Notes: generated from the letters alone by a model not told the origin. 64,000 bases of DNA from Pseudomonas sp. SID14000 (GCF_002165135.1 NZ_NFZQ01000014.1:62001-126000); one strand, 5' to 3'. Shown: positions 52,364 through 61,670, counted from the first letter of the stretch. A program made the numbers and translations.

Positions 52364-53971
52364 TCACAACGGTGCCTGCTGCCGTGGCCAGTTCAGGCTG
52401 AAGCAGGCGCCGCCCAGCGCGGCGCTGCGCCCCACCGTGGCCCGGCCCGAATGCCAGTAGATGATACGCCGCACGATCGACAGGCCCAGACCATGCCCGC
52501 CTGAGGCGCGGGTGCGGCTGTCGTCAAGGCGGGTGAACGGTGTGAAGATACGGTCCCAGACGCCTTCGGGGATGCCCGGGCCGTCATCCTCCACATCGAT
52601 GCGGCAGCGTTGCTGCCCTAACTGGTAGCTCAGGCGTACCTCGGCCTCGGCATGGCGCATGGCGTTGCCCACCAGGTTCTGCAGGGCACGGTGCAGGTAG
52701 CGCGGCTCGGCCTCGACCCAGGCGCCTTCGGCATCGGCGCCCTGGCACTCACCCCGCACCACCCGTACGTCGGAACGCAGCGGCGCGAGCTCTTCGATCA
52801 CCCGGTCGAGCAAGGCATCCAGGTCGACCCGCTGGAACTTCAAGGCCGGCGCCCCCTGCTCCAGGCGGGCATAGGTGAGCATCTCGTCGACCAGCTTGTC
52901 GAGGTCCTGGATATCGCCGTCCATGCCCGCCAGGTGCTTGGCACGGGCCTGCTCGGTGGTGGCATTTTCGATCATTTCCAGACCAAAACGCAGGCGTGCC
53001 ACCGGTGTGCGCAGCTCGTGGGAAACCGCCCGCACCAGCTCACGCTGCATGGTCAGCGAGCGCTGCAAGTGCTCGGCCATGCCATTGAAGGCTGCAGCCA
53101 GGCGCCCTACCGAGTCGGCGTCGCCGGCCGGCACGCGGGTATCCAGGCTGCCCTGGGCGATACGCGTGGCGGCAATCTCCAGGCCCGACACGCGCCGCTC
53201 CAGCTGGCGCACCAGCAGGTAGACCACCAGGCCAATCAGGCACAGGCCGAGAAAGGCGATCAGGATCAGCAACTGCGGCGGATACGGGTTGAGCTGGTAC
53301 AGCGGGCCGATTTCCAGCACCCAGGGCGAGCCAGCCAGCCCGGCGAACACGCGGATCGAGTCACCATCCTTGCCCAGGGCCATGACCGTGTCGCCCTCCT
53401 CGACCCGGCGCCGCTGGTCATCGTCCAGGCTCACCCGCTCGATGCGCTGCAGGGCCACGCCAAAGCCGAAGCCCTTTTCTTTCTTGATCTGTGCCAGGCG
53501 CTGCTGCTGTTCGGTTACCGGGTAGCGCACCAGTTCGTCGGCCAGCAGGTAGAGGGTGGCCCGCGCCAGTTGCTCGCTTATCTGCTTGATCTGCGCTACC
53601 AGCATCAGGTCTTCCTGGCCGACCTTGCGCAGTACCTGGGCCGCATGCGGGCCGGTCTTCTCGACCACCACCAGACCGCGGTACAGGCGCGCCCGCTGGC
53701 CACCATCGAGGGTGCGCGCGGTCAGTGGCTGCAACGCCAACGGCACGCCGAGCAAACGCTCCCAGATCAGCAGCGAGCGCTTGCGTTCGGTGTCGTTCTG
53801 CAGCGCCAGGTTGTCGGCCATCAGGCTGAAAGTACCCTGGGCCAGCCCCTCGCGGTGCTGGGCAGCCCGCACTTCGTTGACCAGGTGCAGGCTGAGCACC
53901 CCGAGCAAGGCCACCAGCACCAGCACGGCCAGCATGCCGCCATAGATGCGCAGGAAAATAGAGTTGTTCAT
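52364..53971 (-). CDS. Sensor histidine kinase, RstB-like
   Basis: 535 residues. Membrane segments near 8-30 and 229-251 enclose a large periplasmic sensor domain (about 35-228). HAMP (QLERRVSGLEIAATRIAQGS), then His in RAVSHELRTPVARLRFGLEM, and ATPase boxes NLVGNAMRHAEAE, DVEDDGPGIP, GGHGLGLSIV. Pairs with the upstream regulator by a four-base overlap. RstAB-like systems sit next to nrdAB in pseudomonads by recall. Signal unknown. Confidence 0.9.
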   Translation of the reverse strand: MNNSIFLRIYGGMLAVLVLVALLGVLSLHLVNEVRAAQHREGLAQGTFSLMADNLALQNDTERKRSLLIWERLLGVPLALQPLTARTLDGGQRARLYRGLVVVEKTGPHAAQVLRKVGQEDLMLVAQIKQISEQLARATLYLLADELVRYPVTEQQQRLAQIKKEKGFGFGVALQRIERVSLDDDQRRRVEEGDTVMALGKDGDSIRVFAGLAGSPWVLEIGPLYQLNPYPPQLLILIAFLGLCLIGLVVYLLVRQLERRVSGLEIAATRIAQGSLDTRVPAGDADSVGRLAAAFNGMAEHLQRSLTMQRELVRAVSHELRTPVARLRFGLEMIENATTEQARAKHLAGMDGDIQDLDKLVDEMLTYARLEQGAPALKFQRVDLDALLDRVIEELAPLRSDVRVVRGECQGADAEGAWVEAEPRYLHRALQNLVGNAMRHAEAEVRLSYQLGQQRCRIDVEDDGPGIPEGVWDRIFTPFTRLDDSRTRASGGHGLGLSIVRRIIYWHSGRATVGRSAALGGACFSLNWPRQQAPL

Positions 53972-54666
53972 GGGGCCTCGCCGACGAACAGGTAGCCCTT
54001 GCTGCGCAGTGTCTTGATCAGCCTTGGCTGGAGCGGGTCGTCGCCGATCTTGGGGCGGATCCTGGAGATGCGTATATCGATGGAACGATCCTGGCCGTCG
54101 TAGCCGACACCACGTAGTGCAGTGAAGATCTGCTCGCGCGTCAGCACCCGGCCGGCGTTGCTGGCCAGCAGCCAGAGCAGGTCGAACTCGGCGCCGGTCA
54201 GCTCGATCAGTTGTTCACCCAGACGCGCCTCGCGCAGGCGATTGTCGATGCGCAGCGCACCGAAGGCCAGGTCCTGACGCTTGCTGTCCGGTGCTTCGCT
54301 GCGGCGCAGCAGGGCCTGAATGCGCGCCAGCAGCAGGCGTGGGCGTACGGGTTTGCAGACGTAGTCGTCGGCCCCCAGGTCCAGGCCCTGGACCTGGTCG
54401 AGTTCATCGCTACGGGCGGTCAGCATGAGGATCGGGCCGGGGTACTGGTTGCGCACCCGGCGGCAAATGCTCAGGCCGTCCTCGCCGGGCAGCATCAGGT
54501 CGAGGATGACCAGGTCGGGCTGGCTGTCGACGATGCGCCGCGCGGCGCGAGCGCCATCGCCCTCGACGCTGACGTCGAAGCCGTTGGCCTGCAGGTACTC
54601 GGCGGTGAGCTCGGCCAGGCGCTGGTCGTCTTCGACGATGAGGATACGGGGTGCGGGGTGGTCCAT
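53968..54666 (-). CDS. OmpR-family response regulator, RstA-like
   Basis: 232 residues. Receiver domain (ILIVEDDQRLAELTAEYL, Asp in LVILDLMLPGEDGLS, Lys in ADDYVCKPVRPRL) and winged helix (LTGAEFDLLWLLASNAGRVL, RSIDIRISRIRPKIGDD). The frame is open to 54813 through a REP element; the ATG at 54666 gives MDHPAPRILIVEDD and the normal length. First gene of the regulator-kinase operon. Confidence 0.93.
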   Translation of the reverse strand: MDHPAPRILIVEDDQRLAELTAEYLQANGFDVSVEGDGARAARRIVDSQPDLVILDLMLPGEDGLSICRRVRNQYPGPILMLTARSDELDQVQGLDLGADDYVCKPVRPRLLLARIQALLRRSEAPDSKRQDLAFGALRIDNRLREARLGEQLIELTGAEFDLLWLLASNAGRVLTREQIFTALRGVGYDGQDRSIDIRISRIRPKIGDDPLQPRLIKTLRSKGYLFVGEAP

Positions 54667-54698
54667 GGCTTGTGCCTTTGTTGTTGTTTTTCTGGGGC

Positions 54699-54807
54699 CT
54701 GCACCGGCCTCTTCGCGGGTAAACCCGCTCCCACAGGGACCGCGCCGCTTTCGAAGCCTGTGTAGTACCTGTGGGAGCGGGTTTACCCGCGAAAAGGCCA
54801 GCACAGG
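54699..54807. repeat. REP pair (inverted)
   Basis: Inverted cores TTCGCGGGTAAACCCGCTCC/reverse with outer arms CCTGCACCGGCC and GGCCAGCACAGG, upstream of the RstA-like gene. Confidence 0.88.
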
Positions 54808-55030
54808 TAACATAACCCTTTAACCAAAAAGCAACATCCCCTCGGAATACTACGGCTGCCATCCGGTACTGCCAACCTGCCAGCAGCCCCTCGACTGAAC
54901 CGTTTTTTGTGATAGGGTTCGCGCCCGAAAAATTCTGCCCCGGGGCGGCAAAGCGCAGAAAAATACTGCAAACCTCTTGGCACAAGGCCTACAGCGAATA
55001 CCCACCATTCACTCACAAAGTACGCACAAG

Positions 55031-55039
55031 TTATCCACA
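55031..55039 (+). promoter_or_regulatory. DnaA box upstream of nrdA
   Basis: TTATCCACA is a perfect consensus DnaA box, 11 bp before the predicted -35. DnaA is known to control nrdAB in other proteobacteria, linking dNTP supply to initiation. Confidence 0.75.
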
Positions 55040-55049
55040 GGCGCTCGCC

Positions 55050-55078
55050 TTGCAAAGCCCCCGATACCGCATTATCTT
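55050..55078 (+). promoter_or_regulatory. Predicted sigma-70 promoter of nrdA
   Basis: TTGCAA (55050-55055) and TATCTT (55073-55078), 17 bp apart. The -10 is covered by NrdR box 1. It implies a leader of about 410 nt. Confidence 0.5.
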
Positions 55079-55113
55079 GTATCCCGAACGCAGCGAACCA
55101 CTAGATATAGGGG
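55067..55113 (+). promoter_or_regulatory. NrdR box pair upstream of nrdA
   Basis: Box 2 (55098-55113, CCACTAGATATAGGGG) matches the CWANATNTWG core; box 1 (55067-55082, CCGCATTATCTTGTAT) has one core mismatch. The boxes start 31 bp apart, three helical turns, as usual for NrdR pairs. They overlap and follow the -10, as expected for repression. Confidence 0.75.
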
Positions 55114-55494
55114 TTCGTACAAAATCACACACAAAAGTCAACCCGCAAAATCAAGCGATTTTCTCGGGTGAACTTCAAGTGATTTCAGCAGCCAAACCGC
55201 TCCTGCGGAGGCGACCGAGGCAAGCCCTTCCAGGGCCTTGTTCGGGTATGGGTGTTACAGGCCAGACCTGGCATCCATCAGCAACAGTTTTTGGGCCCGA
55301 CCCAGAACCTTTGACTTCGGCCAGGGAGCGGCAAGCCATTGCCCCTAATTCCTGAGTCTGTCCCGAAGTTGGTACGCCCGCGCGGGCGGATGCGCATGCA
55401 TTGCCCATCCCCGCCAGGCCATCGAGCAAGTGGACGGAACGGTGGGCGCCCAAAAGGCGCCTGAACAATATAGAAACTGTGGAGACACCCACCC

Positions 55495-58374
55495 ATGCAA
55501 ACCGACACAACTCGCGAGAACCCGCAGGCCAAGGTGCCGCAGGCCGCCGATTCCAACCAGGATCTGGCCGCCACCGCTCCCGGCCAACTGCGTGTGATCA
55601 AGCGTAACGGCACTGTCGTCCCCTACACCGACGACAAGATCACCGTTGCCATCACCAAGGCGTTCCTCGCAGTTGAAGGCGGCACCGCCGCCGCTTCGTC
55701 GCGCATCCACGACACCGTCGCGCGCCTGACCGAGCAGGTCACCGCCACGTTCAAGCGTCGTATGCCATCGGGTGGCACCATCCACATCGAAGAAATCCAG
55801 GACCAGGTCGAACTGGCCCTGATGCGCGCCGGCGAGCAGAAAGTCGCCCGTGACTACGTGATCTACCGCGAGCAGCGCGCCAAGGAGCGTGCCACCCGCG
55901 TGAACGCCGAGTCCGTGGTCGAGCCGCACCCGTCCATCCGCATCACCCTGGCCGACGGCAGCCTGGCGCCGCTCGACATGGCCCGCCTGAACACCATCAT
56001 CAGCGAAGCCTGCGAAGGCCTGGCCGAAGTCGATGGCGACCTGATCCAGCGCGACACCCTGAAGAACCTGTACGACGGCGTGGCCATCAAGGACGTCAAC
56101 ACCGCCCTGGTGATGACTGCCCGTACCCTGGTCGAGCGCGAGCCGAACTACTCGTTCGTGACCGCCCGCCTGCTGATGGACACCCTGCGTGCCGAAGGCC
56201 TGGGCTTCCTGAACGTGGCCGAGAGCGCCACCCACCACGAAATGGCCGACCTGTACGCCAAGGCCCTGCCGGCCTACGTCGAGAAAGGCGTCGAGTTCGA
56301 GCTGCTGGACCCGGCCCTGAAAGGCTACGACCTGGAGCGCCTGGGCAAGGCCATCGACCACGAGCGTGACCAGCAATTCACCTACCTGGGCCTGCAGACC
56401 CTGTACGACCGCTACTTCATCCACAAGGATGGCGTACGCTTCGAGCTGCCACAGGTATTCTTCATGCGTGTGGCCATGGGCCTGGCGCTGGAAGAGAAAG
56501 ACAAAGAAGCCCGTGCGATCGAGTTCTACAACCTGTTGTCGTCGTTCGACTACATGGCCTCGACCCCGACCCTGTTCAACGCCGGCACCCTGCGCCCGCA
56601 GCTGTCCAGCTGCTACCTGACCACCGTGCCGGACGACCTGTCGGGCATCTACCACGCGATCCACGACAACGCCATGCTGTCGAAATTCGCCGGTGGCCTG
56701 GGCAACGACTGGACCCCTGTGCGTGCACTGGGCTCCTACATCAAAGGCACCAACGGCAAATCCCAGGGCGTGGTTCCGTTCCTGAAAGTGGTCAACGACA
56801 CCGCCGTTGCCGTCAACCAGGGTGGCAAGCGCAAGGGCGCCGTGTGTGCCTACCTGGAAACCTGGCACCTGGACATCGAAGAGTTCATCGAGCTGCGCAA
56901 GAACACCGGTGATGACCGTCGTCGTACCCACGACATGAACACCGCCAACTGGATCCCTGACCTGTTCATGAAGCGTGTCTTCGATGACGGCAAGTGGACC
57001 CTGTTCTCGCCTTCGGAAGTGCCAGACCTGCACGACCTGACCGGCAAGGCCTTCGAAGAGCGCTACGAGTACTACGAAGCCCTGACCGAGTACAACAAGA
57101 TCAAGGTGTTCAAGACCGTCCAGGCCAAGGACCTGTGGCGCAAGATGCTTTCGATGCTGTTCGAGACCGGCCACCCGTGGCTGACCTTCAAGGACCCGTG
57201 CAACCTGCGTTCGCCACAGCAGCACGTGGGCGTGGTCCACAGCTCGAACCTGTGCACCGAGATCACCCTGAACACCAACAAGGATGAGATCGCGGTCTGC
57301 AACCTGGGCTCGATCAACCTGCCGAACCACATCGTCGATGGCAAGCTGGATACCGCCAAGCTGCAACGCACCGTGAACACCGCCGTGCGCATGCTCGACA
57401 ACGTGATCGACATCAACTACTACTCGGTGCCGCAAGCGCGTAACTCGAACTTCAAGCACCGCCCGGTCGGCCTGGGCATCATGGGCTTCCAGGATGCGCT
57501 GTACCTGCAGCACATTCCGTACGGTTCCGATGCCGCCGTCGAGTTCGCCGACAAGTCGATGGAAGCGGTCAGCTACTACGCCATCCAGGCGTCCTGCGAC
57601 CTGGCCGACGAGCGCGGTGCGTACGAGACCTTCCAGGGTTCGCTGTGGTCCAAGGGCATCCTGCCGCTGGATTCGCAACAGATCCTGATCGAGGCCCGTG
57701 GCGCCAAGTACATCGACGTCAACCTGGAAGAGTCCCTGGACTGGGCCCCGGTGCGCGAGCGCGTCAAGAAAGGTATTCGTAACTCGAACATCATGGCCAT
57801 CGCGCCGACCGCGACCATCGCTAACATCACCGGCGTGTCGCAGTCGATCGAGCCGACCTACCAGAACCTGTACGTGAAATCGAACCTGTCGGGCGAGTTC
57901 ACCGTGATCAACCCGTACCTGGTCCGCGACCTGAAGGCCCGTGGTCTGTGGGACTCGGTAATGATCAACGACCTGAAGTACTACGACGGTTCGGTGCAGC
58001 AGATCGAGCGCATCCCGCAAGAGCTGAAAGATCTGTACGCCACCGCGTTCGAAGTCGAGACCAAGTGGATCGTCGATGCCGCCTCGCGTCGCCAGAAGTG
58101 GATCGACCAGGCCCAGTCGCTGAACCTGTACATCGCCGGCGCCTCGGGCAAGAAGCTGGACGTGACCTACCGCATGGCCTGGTACCGTGGTCTGAAGACC
58201 ACCTACTACCTCCGTGCCCTGGCCGCGACCAGCACCGAGAAGTCGACCATCAACACCGGCAAGCTCAACGCCGTTTCCAGCGGTGGCGACAGCGCCCCGG
58301 TCCAGGCAGCCGGCCCTGCGCCAGTGCCGAAGGCCTGCGCGATCGACGAGCCTGACTGCGAAGCCTGCCAGTAA
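55495..58374 (+). CDS. nrdA: Ribonucleoside-diphosphate reductase class Ia, alpha subunit
   Basis: 959 residues. Two ATP-cone domains lie at the N-terminus: about 31-125 (LRVIKRNGTVVPYTDDKI) and about 146-235 (IRITLADGSLAPLDMARL). A P. aeruginosa-type duplication of this sort gives allosteric inhibition by dATP. The barrel has SSCYLTTVPDDLSGIYHAI, active-site SSNLCTEITLNTN and NLGSINLPNH, and late IAPTATIANITGVSQSIEPTY. The C-terminus ends CEACQ, the redox-active Cys pair. Reduces all four ribonucleotides with NrdB. GGAGA precedes the ATG at 55495. Confidence 0.98.
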   Translation: MQTDTTRENPQAKVPQAADSNQDLAATAPGQLRVIKRNGTVVPYTDDKITVAITKAFLAVEGGTAAASSRIHDTVARLTEQVTATFKRRMPSGGTIHIEEIQDQVELALMRAGEQKVARDYVIYREQRAKERATRVNAESVVEPHPSIRITLADGSLAPLDMARLNTIISEACEGLAEVDGDLIQRDTLKNLYDGVAIKDVNTALVMTARTLVEREPNYSFVTARLLMDTLRAEGLGFLNVAESATHHEMADLYAKALPAYVEKGVEFELLDPALKGYDLERLGKAIDHERDQQFTYLGLQTLYDRYFIHKDGVRFELPQVFFMRVAMGLALEEKDKEARAIEFYNLLSSFDYMASTPTLFNAGTLRPQLSSCYLTTVPDDLSGIYHAIHDNAMLSKFAGGLGNDWTPVRALGSYIKGTNGKSQGVVPFLKVVNDTAVAVNQGGKRKGAVCAYLETWHLDIEEFIELRKNTGDDRRRTHDMNTANWIPDLFMKRVFDDGKWTLFSPSEVPDLHDLTGKAFEERYEYYEALTEYNKIKVFKTVQAKDLWRKMLSMLFETGHPWLTFKDPCNLRSPQQHVGVVHSSNLCTEITLNTNKDEIAVCNLGSINLPNHIVDGKLDTAKLQRTVNTAVRMLDNVIDINYYSVPQARNSNFKHRPVGLGIMGFQDALYLQHIPYGSDAAVEFADKSMEAVSYYAIQASCDLADERGAYETFQGSLWSKGILPLDSQQILIEARGAKYIDVNLEESLDWAPVRERVKKGIRNSNIMAIAPTATIANITGVSQSIEPTYQNLYVKSNLSGEFTVINPYLVRDLKARGLWDSVMINDLKYYDGSVQQIERIPQELKDLYATAFEVETKWIVDAASRRQKWIDQAQSLNLYIAGASGKKLDVTYRMAWYRGLKTTYYLRALAATSTEKSTINTGKLNAVSSGGDSAPVQAAGPAPVPKACAIDEPDCEACQ

Positions 58375-58383
58375 GGCCAGGCC

Positions 58384-58405
58384 GAGGCTTCCTACGGGAA
58401 GCCTC
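58384..58405 (+). terminator. Hairpin between nrdA and nrdB
   Basis: GAGGCTTCC and GGAAGCCTC form a perfect 9-bp stem with a 4-base loop, without a strong T run. It may attenuate read-through or protect the nrdA message. Confidence 0.45.
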
Positions 58406-58429
58406 AACGCGTTTTCCGCACTACTGCGG

Positions 58430-58467
58430 CCCCTGTGGGAGCGGGTTCACCCGCGATGAGGCCGGCA
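58430..58467. repeat. Single REP element
   Basis: One REP copy (CCTGTGGGAGCGGGTTCACC then CGCGATGAGGCC), unpaired, in the 246-bp nrdA-nrdB gap. Confidence 0.75.
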
Positions 58468-58620
58468 CTCCTGCCGCCTCTCCACAGCCAGACACAACAA
58501 GCCGTGGCTTCAAAGCCGCGGCCAGCCCTTTTCGGGCACCTCAGATTTGCGTGCACCGCACCGCAACCAAGATCCACCGGCCATACTTGATAGATGGCCC
58601 TCAAGCAGGAGAATCTCACC

Positions 58621-59871
58621 ATGCTGAGCTGGGACGAATTCGATAAAGAAGACGGCGAAGTAGCCGCCAAAGGCAACACCCCTGCGCAGGCCGCTGCCGC
58701 CGCCACCCTCGACAAGCTCGACAGCGCCGGTGGTGCCGCCGCCCTGGAAGCCCGTGTCGCAACCGCCGACGACTCCGATGCTGTCAAGCGCGCCAAAGCT
58801 GCCCTGAACGACCTCGACATCGCCGAAGGCCTGGCCGAGCTGGAAGGCTCCAGCGCCCGCGTGCGTGTTGACGAAAAGCGCATGATCAACTGCCGCGCCG
58901 ACCTCAACCAGCTGGTACCGTTCAAGTACGACTGGGCCTGGCAGAAGTACCTGGACGGCTGCGCCAACCACTGGATGCCGCAAGAGGTCAACATGACCGC
59001 CGACATCGCCCTGTGGAAGAGCATGGACGGCCTGACCGAAGACGAGCGTCGCATCGTCATGCGCAACCTCGGCTTCTTCTCCACCGCCGACTCGCTGGTA
59101 GCCAACAACCTGGCCCTGGCCGTGTACCGCCTGATCACCAACCCGGAGTGCCGCCAGTACATCCTGCGCCAGGCCTTCGAAGAGGCGATCCACACCCACG
59201 CCTACCAGTACTGCATCGAGTCGCTGGGCATGGATGAAGGCGAGATCTTCAACATGTACCACGAGATCCCGTCGGTCGCGAAGAAAGCCGCCTGGGGTCT
59301 GAAGTACACCCGCGCCATCTCCGACCCGGAATTCAACACCGGTACCGTCGAGACCGACAAAGAGCTGCTGCGCAACCTGATCGCCTACTACTGCGTACTG
59401 GAAGGCATCTTCTTCTACTGCGGCTTCACCCAGATCCTGTCCATGGGCCGCCGCAACAAGATGACCGGCGTGGCCGAGCAGTTCCAGTACATCCTGCGTG
59501 ACGAGTCGATGCACCTGAACTTCGGTATCGACGTGATCAACCAGATCAAGATCGAGAACCCGCACCTGTGGGACGCGGCGATGAAGGAAGAAGCGACCCA
59601 GATGATCCTGCAAGGGACCCAGCTGGAGATCGAATACGCCCGTGACACCATGCCACGCGGCGTGCTGGGCATGAACGCGGCAATGATGGAGGACTACCTC
59701 AAGTTCATCGCCAACCGTCGCCTGACCCAGATTGGCCTGAAGGAAGAGTATCCAGGGACTACCAACCCGTTCCCTTGGATGAGCGAGATCATGGACTTGA
59801 AGAAAGAGAAGAACTTCTTCGAGACTCGTGTGATCGAGTATCAGACGGGTGGTGCACTGAGCTGGGACTGA
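58621..59871 (+). CDS. nrdB: Ribonucleoside-diphosphate reductase class Ia, beta subunit
   Basis: 416 residues, ferritin-like helical fold that houses the di-iron centre and tyrosyl radical. Iron-ligand segments TADIALWKSMDGLTEDE and FEEAIHTHAYQYCIESL are visible, as are DESMHLNFGIDVINQIK and the C-terminal tail that docks on NrdA. An N-terminal Ala-rich region of about 75 residues makes it longer than the E. coli form, as in P. aeruginosa. Start ATG 58621 is set by CAGGAGA upstream; an in-frame ATG at 58594 is less likely. Confidence 0.97.
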   Translation: MLSWDEFDKEDGEVAAKGNTPAQAAAAATLDKLDSAGGAAALEARVATADDSDAVKRAKAALNDLDIAEGLAELEGSSARVRVDEKRMINCRADLNQLVPFKYDWAWQKYLDGCANHWMPQEVNMTADIALWKSMDGLTEDERRIVMRNLGFFSTADSLVANNLALAVYRLITNPECRQYILRQAFEEAIHTHAYQYCIESLGMDEGEIFNMYHEIPSVAKKAAWGLKYTRAISDPEFNTGTVETDKELLRNLIAYYCVLEGIFFYCGFTQILSMGRRNKMTGVAEQFQYILRDESMHLNFGIDVINQIKIENPHLWDAAMKEEATQMILQGTQLEIEYARDTMPRGVLGMNAAMMEDYLKFIANRRLTQIGLKEEYPGTTNPFPWMSEIMDLKKEKNFFETRVIEYQTGGALSWD

Positions 59872-59892
59872 TCGTCCGGGCTGAGCATCGAG

Positions 59893-59918
59893 AAGGCTGC
59901 CAATTGGCAGCCTTTTTT
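59893..59918 (+). terminator. Terminator of nrdB
   Basis: AAGGCTGCC-AATT-GGCAGCCTT hairpin followed by TTTT, 22 bp past the nrdB stop. Confidence 0.88.
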
Positions 59919-59966
59919 ATTGGCAGGGAAAAAGCCGAACAGGAAGCTTCCTACAAATAGCCAAAC

Positions 59967-60230
59967 ATGGACAGGCTCGACCCGGATCAGTAACGCTCCG
60001 TGCAGTTGCTGCGTTATGGCAAATACCAGGCGACCACCATGGTCAGCGAGTCCGGGGCCTATACCTTGTTGGCGCATCACCATGTGCCGAAGAACCGGCA
60101 TCTGCGTTGGTGGCTGACACATGAGGTGGTGGTGCTGGCTGGGGAAGTGGACCAGCTGCCCCAGGTAGAAAAGCGGAAGTTGAGTTGGCGGGATTGTGCG
60201 CAGCGGGCGCTGCGATTGCATGGGGTTTAA
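59967..60230 (+). pseudogene. Small ORF interrupted by an in-frame TAA
   Basis: From the ATG at 59967 the frame reads MDRLDPDQ, then TAA (59991-59993), then continues open for 78 more codons to 60230 (RSVQLLRYGKYQATTMVSES ... ALRLHGV). TAA differs by one base from CAA (Gln), so a nonsense mutation in a conserved 87-88-residue gene is a simple explanation. Alternatively translation begins at the GTG at 60000, which has no ribosome site. The product is unrecognised; basic with a Trp-Trp core. Confidence 0.5.
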
Positions 60231-60250
60231 CCGGCGGGTTTGCCTGGGTG

Positions 60251-60401
60251 GGCCTCTTCGCGGGTGAACCCGCTCCCACAGGTATCGCGCTGGCTTCGGG
60301 TTCACGCTGTACCTGTGGGAGCGGCTTTAGCCGCGAACACCGGCAAAGCCGGTGCCATGCACCGCGTCGCTTGCTTCGCGGGCTTGCCCGCTCCCACAAA
60401 T
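60251..60401. repeat. REP cluster (three elements)
   Basis: Three REP copies: GGGTGAACCC subtype, GGCTTTAGCC subtype in reverse, and a GGGCTTGCCC variant, with a hairpin CACCGGCAAAGCCGGTG between. This is the only three-element cluster seen here. Confidence 0.8.
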
Positions 60402-60455
60402 ACCGAGGACATCCACAGCTAGTTCATTTGCCTGCCTACAACCCCCACAGCCCTG

Positions 60456-60917
60456 CTACTTCCCCTCCCCAACCGGCTCCACTCGCTGCACCACGATCTG
60501 CATATGGGTCGCCATGTCAGTCAGTATCACCTCCCCCTCCTTGTACTCCGGGGTGATCATCAGCGAGCGGACAACATGCTCGTTGCCGCCCTCGCGCTTC
60601 TGCACATTCTCAAACGCCACGATGATGGTGTCGTTGCGCCAGTTGCTGATGTCGAAACCGCCCGCAGCAACGAACTCACTAATGTCACGCTCGTCGTTGA
60701 AGACATTGGCAGGCAGGATCAGCAAGCGGTCCTTGAGAAACACCTCGTAGTACTGACGAGGCCCAACCGGCCAGTTCTGCGCCACTACGTGCTCGATGCG
60801 CCAATGATGGACATTGTTCTCATAGACCACGACGCGCTCGACCTTGTGCCCGTTGCACGCAGCAAGAAATGGCAACAGCAAGCCAGGGAACCAGGTACGC
60901 ATGCGGCGCAAATTCAT
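60456..60917 (-). CDS. Small putative lipoprotein
   Basis: 153 residues: signal MNLRRMRTWFPGLLLPFLAAC with lipobox LAAC at 18-21, then a soluble domain (VERVVVYENNVHHWRIEHVV ... MQIVVQRVEPVGEGK). No family recognised. GAGG precedes the ATG by seven bases. It lies 31 bp after the membrane-protein gene, so the two are likely one operon. Confidence 0.7.
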   Translation of the reverse strand: MNLRRMRTWFPGLLLPFLAACNGHKVERVVVYENNVHHWRIEHVVAQNWPVGPRQYYEVFLKDRLLILPANVFNDERDISEFVAAGGFDISNWRNDTIIVAFENVQKREGGNEHVVRSLMITPEYKEGEVILTDMATHMQIVVQRVEPVGEGK

Positions 60918-60948
60918 CCAGAAGCCTCGTCACATCCGCGGAAACACG

Positions 60949-61416
60949 TTACTTGGCAGCTTTCGCCGCCTGGCGGTTGGCCCTGCGCGTTTCCCGGTAG
61001 CCGACCAGGCGCACGCGCATTTCCCGGTAGCGCCGGGTATTGATGACCAGCAAGGCCAGCAGCCCGAGCAGCAAAACAGAGACGTAGCCGCCCATGTGCG
61101 GCCGGTAAGCGTAGCTGGGCAACGCAGCCAACACGGCCAGCCCGTTCAGGCCGATTAGCCCCCGCAGGCCCCAAGCGTATCCACGCACCAGCGCGATATG
61201 CGAAGCGGCACTCACCGCCCATGCCAGCGCCAGTGCCAGCACCGATAGCGACCGGTCCGGGCTACGCAGATAGGTGGAGAACACCAGTGAAACACAGCCG
61301 CCGATGGCAAAGCAGGACAGCAAGAACTCGGCGATGAAAACACCGAAATAGCGAGAAAGAAATCTATGCAGTTCCTGACCCGTTTGATAGCTCGATCCAT
61401 TCATATGAGTGAGCAC
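60949..61416 (-). CDS. Small inner-membrane protein
   Basis: 155 residues with four hydrophobic helices (YFGVFIAEFLLSCFAIGGCV, SVLALALAWAVSAASHIALV, LRGLIGLNGLAVLAALPSY, YVSVLLLGLLALLVINT) and a very basic C-terminus (RRYREMRVRLVGYRETRRAN). No family recognised. The GTG at 61416 has AAGGA six bases upstream and is preferred; an ATG at 61404 is alternative. Confidence 0.65.
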   Translation of the reverse strand: MLTHMNGSSYQTGQELHRFLSRYFGVFIAEFLLSCFAIGGCVSLVFSTYLRSPDRSLSVLALALAWAVSAASHIALVRGYAWGLRGLIGLNGLAVLAALPSYAYRPHMGGYVSVLLLGLLALLVINTRRYREMRVRLVGYRETRRANRQAAKAAK

Positions 61417-61670
61417 TGTCGTCCTTGAAAACCGTGGGGCGCAGGTAGCTTACCTTGACAGTTGCAAATGAATAAACCATAAAAGCCGACTTGGAAGTGG
61501 CTGTCAGCGCGATATCACTTCGGCACTTTATGTAAGTTTCGCACCTGTGCACATTAACAACTCCGCGCACGCACACGCCCTTCCCCAGCGCCGATAGGAG
61601 ATCGAATTCTGGTGAATGAATCGCCGTTGCTCTCACCGCTGTTCCCGCAGGCAGGCTCTGGGGAACTGAA

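Larger units (their letters stand above)
54808..55494. other. Long control region and leader of nrdA
   Basis: Nearly 700 bp without a protein gene. It holds a DnaA box, the predicted promoter and two NrdR boxes (listed separately), then about 400 bp of leader with small GC-rich hairpins such as GGGCGCC/GGCGCC near 55445. A palindrome GCCAGACCTGGC near 55262 is present; no riboswitch was recognised. Confidence 0.6.

Noticed and set aside
55195..55290. Possible cobalamin riboswitch in the nrdA leader
   Set aside because: AGGCCAGACCTGGC resembles the B12 box only loosely, and the conserved CCCGCAACTGT-type core is absent; a simple palindrome explains it.
55345..58407. A 1020-codon open frame antisense to nrdA
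   Set aside because: Same GC-bias effect; nrdA itself has every expected motif.
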